This document shows, in pieces, positions 56,117 to 64,000 of a stretch of 64,000 bases of DNA (its first letter is position 1; every line of letters starts with the position of its first letter). The DNA lies in NCBI GenBank assembly GCA_947652115.1, contig OX393562.1, forward strand, positions 1,259,794 to 1,323,793, read 5' to 3'. The stretch comes from Blastomussa wellsi. Lineage: Eukaryota; Cnidaria; Anthozoa; Scleractinia; Plerogyridae. Position numbers and translations under genes: made by a program. The notes under the pieces are model-generated. The model did not search any database. It was not told where the DNA came from and saw only the letters and a list, made by a program, of their open reading frames with translations.

Positions 56117-58557
56117 TTCACGGCTTGTTTGAAATTCTACAGTCTCAAGTTGCCAACTGCACTGAAACTCAAAAGATTTTACTTGCAAGAGTCAAGTACT
56201 TAATTCGCGCTCTCTCGATAACAGAGTTTTGTCTTCGCGTAGAATCACCTGAACGTATTTTGTGTAAATGCCATCCGGGCAAAACCCCTGCTTTGACTTT
56301 TTAGCGTGAAATTAGCTTATGACAAGTTATTATTTGGTGGAAAGTCTAATAATTGCATATTGCCGAGGTTATTTTGCCTTGTTGCAAGCAAAAGAAATAG
56401 CTTGTTAATATTTTATTATAGCAGATGGACGCCTCGTAGATATAGATAATGTAACCCTGATCATTTGTTACTGTTGTATAAAGTTTAACTGAATCTCACT
56501 AACCATCATTCTTTGCGCTGCATTTTGGCTCACTAGAATGGCTTACCATCACAAAATAACCCCGACAAAAATTTGAATCTGGATATCTTGTGATTGGCAG
56601 TGGCTTATGGACACACCTGCTAAATCACGATTTCCTACTTTCTGCAAAGGCTGTAGATTTATTTGCATTGTAGCTGTCATATTTCTGACATGTCCGCGAA
56701 ATTTCCATGTAATGAGTGTTCTGTTTCTAAGTAGGAATTGAATGCTAACAGATGGTTAAATGAATGACAGTCTAGTATTTACAGTTTTCACAAACGTTAC
56801 GCCTGGCCGCGTGAAGGAGCAAATTATCACTACATTTAACAGATTTAAAGCATCCACAGCTTTTCAGTTGCCCCATTGTTTCTGTTCTGATTTATACTAG
56901 GATAGCAACCCACCATTTTTAGGTATCCTGTGAAATACTGCAATTATATATTAGTGTTTTAATATTGTGAAAGAAAAGAAGTGTATATTTCGAAAAGAAA
57001 TAGAAACAAATTAGCACAGATTGAAAGATAACTGTGTAAATAAGGGAGCTAATTAAAGGCCGTGTTACACAATTCAAGGAAATTTTTCCTGCAACTTGCA
57101 ACGCAACGAAAGCGAACGAAAAACGTTGCAAGTTGCAGTAAATATCAGTGTTATTCCGTGATAATATGAAAGACGCTCTCTGATTGACTCATTTCAACAT
57201 GATTGCGTTGCAAGCTGTTCTTGACGAACGGCTTCCCTTCACAATGCCCGAATGCATTGAGTGTTGAATACAAACACTTAACTTGCATAAAGACAAGAGG
57301 TTTTCATTTCTCAGTCACCCCTAATGAAACTGTTTAAATTCCAGGTCGGAACCGTTGCAAGTTATTCCTCCCTGGCACTGTCCGAAAATGTTTATTATTT
57401 TACTATCGAAGGTTAGTCCTTTATTAACTGCACGACTGAGGTTCGCTGAACGAGCGTTTTGGCTCATGTTGCGGGGTTGACAGTTGGAATGGACGTAACC
57501 ATCAAGAGCCCTTGGGTCATTTCTTGTTTTCGTGTAATGCTTTAATAACTTCGGCAGCTGATTTTATTGATTTCCTCAACATTTTGCATGGCAACCAGGT
57601 TAAAGCTATAATCACAAGTAGGTGAAATACTCAGGGTGATTTCTCCCAAAGTCCCGTGCAAAAAAACGCATCTTGCACGGTCATTTCCAGTGAACCGATA
57701 CTTTGACTTCTGACAGAACCTTATAAAGAAAGGAGAAAAAGGTGTTCGCACAATGACAGTCCTCTGATTTTGATGGTGGAGTAACGTAAGCTTGTAAGCA
57801 CGTTGTGGGTTGTCATCATGGCACACTAGGAAGACGAAATGAAAAATCAATTTTGTTGCATTGCAGGTTGCAAAAATGGTTACAAGTGAAAATGTTTTCG
57901 GACCGCGCAACGCAGCTTTAATTTTGCTGTGGTTGCCAGTTGCAGGAAAAAAAATTGCCTCGTGTAACATGGCCTTAAAAGTTATTTTCGTAAATTGAAG
58001 TGACTGAAAAGGGTAACTACTTAATTACATAATAATATTCGTGGCATCTTCTGTATTTGGATGAAGACTGGCTGGCTTATTTGCCGCCGCCTGTCAAAAA
58101 GTTTGCAACCAATTATCTTTCCTAAGTAAATACAGTAACTTATTCCAAAAATAGCTTATCTACATATAATTTTCTGTTCTACTTCTGACAAAAACGTCCA
58201 TTGTGTAGTGGTCTGATATTGTCGAAGAATTGTGACCAAGAGAAATAATTCTAACAAGTTTGAAGAAAATACCACTCTCTACTTTTGGCGGTTTGCCTTG
58301 CAGATGTGTAACATCCGATAAATAATGACATATCTGTCAATCAAACGCGCCCGTATCGTTGCCACTGGATACAGCTTTATGTTGGTTGCTCTGCTCTGCT
58401 CTGCACTGCTCAGCTACAGTGTTCGGTTGTTTGATTGTCGGCGACCTTTGGAAGACCAACACTAGAAAGCTCTTGTTCACTACACGGAGCATTCACAACA
58501 AGCACTTTCAGTTCTGTTTCTCAATTCTTTGACTTCTTTATATTGAAAGCTAACAAA
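56117..58557. other. Intergenic region between BIN3 and the LRR receptor gene
   Basis: Largely occupied by the 919-bp MITE at 57057-57975. No conserved exon was recognised in the rest. The 142-codon open frame at 57542-57970 lies wholly inside the MITE and shows no transposase or other family features. Confidence 0.65.
57057..57975. mobile_element. Long Harbinger-like MITE, TAA target duplication
   Basis: TIRs AGGCCGTGTTACAC and GTGTAACATGGCCT, with subterminal AATTTTTCCTGCAACTTGCA mirrored by GTTGCAGGAAAAAAAATT. Flanked by TAA at 57054-57056 and 57976-57978. Internal CGTTGCAAGTTGCAG repeats. No transposase recognised. Confidence 0.8.
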
Positions 58558-61500
58558 TCAGCCATCTTCTACAATTGAAAGCGACTTTATCTCCGCCAGT
58601 TTTTGTTGAAGTTGTTGTTGACAATCGTCGTCTGAACGATCTCCTTTCTTCCAACCAAGTTTGTTTGTCAGGTCTGAAAGAACTTGTGACGCTTGGCTGT
58701 AATAACTCGCCTGTAAGAAAATCAAGACAAGATGAGACTTCATAAAAGAAAGATACCCTATGATACAAAAATCCTTCCTCGTTACGCGCGCTCTCGTCGC
58801 GCGTGTAACGAGGAAGGATCTCTGTCTTCTAGGGTGAAGAAGGATGGTGCACCTTTTTTACTTTAAATTTTACTTTGAACTTTTCAAATTTGATTTGACT
58901 TGATTTTTCGGTGATTTTGCAGCAGTATTGAGATTTGGAGTTAGTTTATTTACGCTTTGCGCCTCAATACTGCGAGAAATGACGCAGTTTGTATCAACTA
59001 TGTCGATCAGAAGTAAAGACGAAACAAATCTGGACTCACTCTCGTTTTCCTGCGCTTCGTGAATTTACTTCTTCTTCATTAGATTGTTTTCGTCCGTTTT
59101 GATTGAGCAAAGTGAATGGTTTTCTTTCTAAATAGCAACGAAAACCAAACTTACCCCTGATCGAATCATGGCTTCAAACGAAGGTTCAAAGTAGTCGATT
59201 CTCCCCTCTATAAGTTGCGGCAAATCCTGTGATGAAACAAACGAAACTCAAGTCAACCATGATCTCTCAACTTGGTCTTTATATAGTAGTTTAAATATCT
59301 GCATCGTTGATTTGAGTACAAAGTTTTAACATCCACCTGAACGTATACTGTAACAAAAGCCGATATGAGTGAGATAATTTCAGCGTTGTCCCGGTAGCTT
59401 GGAGGTTTTTACTGAAATCCAAGAGTTGGAGGAGGAAGAAATACAGCACAGAACTTAGCGTGTGAACAGGCTATCCTTTGGGTCAAATAAGCGAGCGACG
59501 AAAGTGGCGAAGAGCGACTCTGCGAGCGAAGTGATCCAGAAGTGAAGTCTTGTACGGGGCGCCTAGAAAGTTCAAACTGTTTTCGCGCGGCTTCGCCGTT
59601 CCCACACCAAAGGCGAGCCTGTTCGCAGTGTTATTCATCAGAAATACCTCCAACATGACAGCATTCTGTCTTTCATAATCCAGCTTGGCTGCTGCAAGCG
59701 CTTGGTTATTCTAAACGAGACAACATCATTAATTGCCGCATGTAACTTGCGTTGGAAAGGCAAACGGATCTATGTGTTCACTTGCAAGTGGCTGTGCACA
59801 CATGCTGAGGACATTTCAAGGCGATCAAAATGTAATCAAAGTGCAAACGAATGACATGCGATCACTTCGCGGTAAGGCGATGGCAAACGAGGACATATTG
59901 TTGCTCATAACGATTTGTTGCGCGCGCCAACGTAGCCACATTTGTTGCAGACACAAGATTGTTTCTGAATAAAATCAGAAACAATTTTTGTGTCTCGGAC
60001 ACAAAATTTGTTTCCGCAACAATGTGTCCTCGTTTGCCACAGCCTTTAGGTGGCCAAAATTGTTAAACGGAGAAGCAAGTCAGGTGACTCCGTTAGTTTT
60101 CCTCCGCACAATCAAAAGCAAAACAAATCGTGACGTTAACGTTTCCATCTTGCCACAAATGTTGTGCGGGCTGTGAGCTCTGATTGGTTATTAAACAAGA
60201 CACACGGAGTGTTGTGACGTTGGCTTGTCACTTTAGACTTTCAGCAATCATTTTCAGAATCAATTTCAGGAACTCCTTTCAGTGTTCATAAAATATAACA
60301 CAACATGACGTTACCGCATCCAGTTTAGCTTGATTCTGTGGTGTTTTCTCCCTCTCCTGTAGCTTCAGCACTTTAGCTTGGTACTTCTGGTAATCCTTTT
60401 AAGAATAAGAAGAACATTTTTGAAGAAAGTTGTAATAAACTGACATTTTTCTTTCGTTGTAGCATGAACATATTTGTCTACTCCCAAAGGAGCAATTTTG
60501 CATCTAGTTTTCAATGATTCAGCTCTGATAGTCTTCGTAACTCTCAAAAGGCTTCTAATTCTACTGGTCCTCTAGTGTAGCAGTTGCTATTGTTTTGGGG
60601 GCTAGGGTCATTGTTCCTGTTGTTTGTTCTGTTGTTCTACTGGTCCTCTAGTGTAGAAGTTGCTATTGTTTTGGGGGCTAGGGGCATTGTTCCTGTTGTT
60701 TGTTCTGTTGTTCTACTGGTCCTCTAGTGTAGAAGTTGCTATTGTTTTGGGGCTAGGGGCGTTGTTCCTGTTGTTTGTTCTATTGTTCATCTGGTGTAGC
60801 AGTTGCTATTGTTTAAGGGCTAGGGGCGTTGTCCCTGTTGTTTGTTCTGTTGTTCATCTGGTGTAGCAGTTGCTTTTGTTTTGGGGGCTAAGGGCATTGT
60901 TCCTGTTGTTTGTTCTATTGTTCTACTGGTCCTCTAGTGTAGCAGTTGCTATTGTTTTAGGGGCTAGGGGCATTGCTCCTGTTGTTTGTTCTATTGTTCT
61001 ACTGGTCCTCTAGTGTAGCAGTTGCTATTGTTTTGGGGGCTAAGGGCATTGTTCCTGTTGTTTGTTCTATTGTTCTACTGGTCCTCTAGTGTAGCAGTTG
61101 CTATTGTTTTAGGGGCTAGGGGCATTGTTCCTGTTGTTTGTTCTATTGTTCTACTGGTCCTCTAGTGTAGCAGTTGCTATTGTTTTGAGGGCTAGCGACA
61201 TTGTTCCTGTTGTTTGTTCTATTGTTCTACTGGTCCTCTAGTGTAGCAGTTGCTATTGTTTTGGGGGCTAGGGACATTGTTCCTGTTGTTTGTTCTATTG
61301 TTCTACTGGTCCTCTAGTGTAGCAGTTGCTATTGTTTTGAGGGCTAGCGACATTGTTCCTGTTGTTTGTTCTATTGTTCTACTGGTCCTCTAGTGTAGCA
61401 ATTGCTATTGTTTTGAGGGCTAGCGACACTGTTCCTGTTGTTTGTTCTATTGTTCTACTGGTCCTCTAGTGTAGCAATTGCTATTGTTTTGAGGGCTAGC

Positions 61501-63757
61501 GACACTGTTCCTGTTGTTTGTTCTATTGTTCTACTGGTCCTCTAGTGTAGCAATTGCTATTGTTTTGAGGGCTAGCGACACTGTTCCTGTTGTTTGTTCT
61601 ATTGTTCTACTGGTCCTCTAGTGTAGCAATTGCTATTGTTTTGAGGGCTAGCGACACTGTTCCTGTTGTTTGTTCTATTGTTCTACTGGTCCTCTAGTGT
61701 AGCAATTGCTATTGTTTTGAGGGCTAGCGACACTGTTCCTGTTGTTTGTTCTATTGTTCTACTGGTCCTCTAGTGTAGCAGTTGCTATTGTTTTGAGGGC
61801 TAGCGACATTGTTCCTGTTGTTTGTTCTATTGTTCTACTGGTCCTCTAGTGTAGCAATTGCTATTGTTTTGAGGGCTAGCGACACTGTTCCTGTTGTTTG
61901 TTCTATTGTTCTACTGGTCCTCTAGTGTAGCAGTTGCTATTGTTTTGGGTGCTAGGGGCATTGTTCCTGTTGTTTGTTCTATTGTTCTACTGGTCCTCTA
62001 GTGTAGCAATTGCTATTGTTTTGAGGGCTAGCGACACTGTTCCTGTTGTTTGTTCTATTGTTCTACTGGTCCTCTAGTGTAGCAGTTGCTATTGTTTTGG
62101 GTGCTAGGTGCATTGTTCCTGTTGTTTGTTCTATTGTTCTACTGGTCCTCTAGTGTAGCAGTTGCTATTGTTTTGGGTGCTAGGGGCATTGTTCCTGTTG
62201 TTTGTTCTATTGTTCTACTGGTCCTCTAGTGTAGCAGTTGCTATTGTTTTGGGGGCTAGGGGCATTGTTCCTGTTGTTTGTTCTATTGTTCTACTGGTCC
62301 TCTAGTGTAGCAATTGCTATTGTTTTGGGGGCTAGGGGCATTGTTCCTGTTGTTTGTTCTGCTGTTCTCTTGAATTGTAGTGAGCCATTCATGTTTTGAT
62401 ATCCATACCTGCAGTGCTTGATCTCTTCGTTTTATTGCTGCATTCACACTGGGAAATACACCACTAAACCTACATGACAGAAAAAAAATATAGGTAGGTA
62501 TTTAGGTATTTAGTAACTAAAAGGTAAATGCCTGAAGTCCATCACAGAATTTCCCCCAGGCATTAAATCTGCAGGTACCCATTTACACTGTATACACCTG
62601 GGTGGAGACAGGCACTGTGAGAGTTAAGTGTCTTGCCCAAGAACACAACACATTGCCTGGCGGGTCTGGGACCAAGACTGCTTGACCTGGCACCAGGAGC
62701 ACTAGCCATTACTGATTAGGCCAATTAACGTCCTACGTTTAGTAACTGCCCAGGGTTATCAGTAGGTTTTTGAATAGCAGGTTCCAAAAGGTAGGCGGCT
62801 ATTTTCATATTATTTCTCTAAAATCATGCTTAGAACTGACCTACTAACATTTGGAGTAGCCGGCGCAGTATTCAGAATAGCAGGTGAAATGTGCCGGTTG
62901 CCGGCTTATTTTGAACTGCCCCTTTAAAAACAGCTACATGAATGACACAGAAAACAAAATATTCAAGGTCACTTAGAAAAAGGCATCATGGAGTATTCCA
63001 CATACTTTTTCATAGGATCTGTTACGGTCTTCTGATTTCTACTTGCCTTTATAAAGAAATAAAACAACAATAATATGAAGTAATAAATTTTATGCAGTAT
63101 CCATCAAGAATAATAACAGTTGATTGCAAAACAGTATAATGTAAGCTGTGATTGATGGAAGTTAATATGCTAGTGGTTGCACAGAGATAAGTTGGAGCAT
63201 GCTTGAATGCGTGAATGTGTTGTCTCCACGTTTACTCATGAACGAGAAGGAGAGGAGGAAGAGGAATACTGTCATATGGCTGTTGATAAGTAGGGAAACA
63301 CCCTATGGTTTGGTCTGAAATGGACTAAGCAGGGATCAATATTTGTTTTTAGGAATCAACTTTAATTTATTACTTCCGCATTATCAGGTTTTAAGGTTGC
63401 AACCACATTCCATTGATCAGAATAACAAATTCCACAATCACGCAGAGAAATACCAACAGTTGACAGCTAATTAAAAATAATATTGAGTGTTCAATAATTT
63501 CATCCATCGAAAATAGAGCATCGTCCAAGATGGCGACCCATATCTATGATTTTATCATCAAAGGAACTTGCAAATATATTCTGCAGTTTTCAAAATGTTC
63601 TAAGTGGAGGATAATGCAAAAATGTATTGTGAAGGCACATTGGAACATTTATCTTTTTATCACCAAACAAATACACAAAGAGGCAGTAGCCAAGTTCACA
63701 AACCAGTTCTTGTCTTAACTCATCTAGCCTCTCTGCACAGGATGTGCACTCTTGGAG
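58558..63757 (-). CDS. BIN3: BIN3, bridging integrator 3 (N-BAR domain), partial
   Basis: BAR-domain protein that binds curved membranes and is linked to actin and cytokinesis (Rvs161/Hob3 family). Exons in transcript order: 63704-63757, 63006-63046, 62409-62463, 60315-60395, 59648-59710, 59155-59226, 58558-58710. The last five join in phase. Segments match human BIN3 in order: NQKTVTDPMK, GVFPSVNAAIKRRDQALQ (human GSVFPSLNMAVKRREQALQ), DYQKYQAKVLKLQ, DLPQLIEGRIDYFEPSFEAM, ASYYSQASQVLSDL, and C-terminal KSLSIVEDG (human RALSIVADD). As in human BIN3 there is no SH3 domain. I did not find the exon(s) for the BAR segment of roughly 50 residues between 63046 and 63704. The N-terminus lies beyond the window. 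The exon at 63704-63757 (LQECTSCAERLDELRQEL) is the least certain. Confidence 0.88.
58776..58818. repeat. Perfect short palindrome
   Basis: CCTTCCTCGTTACGCGCGC and GCGCGTGTAACGAGGAAGG pair around CTCTCGTC, in the last BIN3 intron. Confidence 0.7.
59874..60047. repeat. Palindromic MITE in a BIN3 intron
   Basis: AAGGCGATGGCAAACGAGGA at the left; TCCTCGTTTGCCACAGCCTT at the right. The interior is also palindromic, centred on CTGAATAAAATCAG near 59970 with AAGATTGTTTCTGA against TCAGAAACAATTTTTG. Confidence 0.8.
60559..62370. repeat. 76-bp tandem repeat array, about 24 copies
   Basis: Unit begins TTCTACTGGTCCTCTAGTGT, then AGCAGTTGCTATTGTTTT, a variable GGGGGCTAGGGGCATTG, and CCTGTTGTTTGTTCTATTG. 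Counted unit length 76 nt; 1.8 kb of array is about 24 units. Two units near 60780-60880 lack the TACTGGTCC segment. Two sequence classes alternate: GGGGGCTAGGGGCATTG and GAGGGCTAGCGACACTG. The array lies wholly inside one BIN3 intron. Its open frames are artefacts of the 76-nt period. Confidence 0.95.
62515..62725 (-). mobile_element. SINE family A, reverse-strand copy
   Basis: Reverse complement of the SINE-A body: GGCATTAAATCTGCAGG, CACTGTGAGAGTTAAGTG, CTTGCCCAAGAACACAAC, GGTCTGGGACCAAG, followed by a degraded head. It lies in a BIN3 intron. Confidence 0.65.
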
Positions 63758-64000
63758 CTGTCAATAGGACAAGGTAAACCCAGTTAGTAATCATTCCAGT
63801 TCCATCAGGTTTGAGCCTTGAAAACTTCGATCTCATGCCTACAGATGAAACTCTCACACCTAAAAATGTGAGCTGTTACGGAGCTTCTGCAACTGGCAGT
63901 TTTTTGAAATATGTATAAACACAAACAATGCAAGTTGGAAAGAAAAAATACACATGAATAATTATGGTACTGTCCTAATTTTACAAGGAAAACATACACG

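Noticed and set aside
57542..57970. 142-codon open frame on the minus strand
   Set aside because: It lies wholly within a MITE between inverted repeats and shows no family motif.
60660..60866. Hydrophobic open frame rich in Leu, Phe and Val
   Set aside because: It is a product of the 76-bp satellite, whose period is not a multiple of 3. It changes frame with each unit and has no independent support.
60559..62370. Regular repeats resembling a CRISPR array
   Set aside because: The units are contiguous 76-bp tandem repeats with no unique spacers, inside an intron of an animal gene. No cas-like genes are present.

Overview
This window looks like nuclear DNA from an animal, most likely an anthozoan cnidarian and probably a stony coral (inference). 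The genes are intron-rich with GT-AG introns, and their proteins are recognisable orthologues of human proteins. The intergenic DNA is AT-rich and packed with tRNA-derived SINEs, palindromic MITEs and simple repeats, several of which look like repeats I associate with coral genomes. I saw no bacterial, CRISPR or viral gene cassette. All gene models were built by eye from splice signals, reading phase and recalled family sequence; none was checked by alignment or RNA evidence.

Layout. A tRNA-like element lies near 910-985. PRIMPOL (primase-polymerase) runs leftward from 12040 to 1079 in 18 exons that join in phase. It is head-to-head with DHX15/PRP43 (spliceosome-disassembly DEAH helicase, 13 exons, 12413-22213, plus strand); 372 bp separate the two start codons. 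A repeat-rich stretch (22.3-24.7 kb) follows, then UROS (uroporphyrinogen-III synthase, haem pathway, 9 exons, minus strand, 30319-24802). From 30.4 to 35.1 kb I find only repeats and unassigned DNA. At 35.1-36.5 kb lies a large plus-strand exon for a multi-pass membrane protein resembling the PRRT3/PRRT4 family; its 5' end is unresolved. Heparanase (HPSE, 8 exons, minus, 43046-37950) follows. Next is a 12-kb minus-strand gene (56116-43934) for a receptor-like protein: signal peptide, LRR N-cap, seven consecutive LRR exons of which six are 72 bp and one 75 bp, Cys-rich ephrin-receptor-like repeats, a multi-pass membrane region and a very acidic tail. The window ends inside BIN3 (N-BAR protein, minus strand, 58558 to beyond 63757), one intron of which holds about 24 copies of a 76-bp tandem repeat.

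The genes do not form an operon or one pathway. The clearest possible regulatory link is the shared PRIMPOL/DHX15 promoter region. The least familiar gene is the LRR / ephrin-like / multi-pass membrane protein, and it is my best candidate for something poorly described. Much of the remaining sequence is non-autonomous transposons. Several have clean target-site duplications: TWA type (Harbinger-like) and TA type (Tc1/mariner-like).
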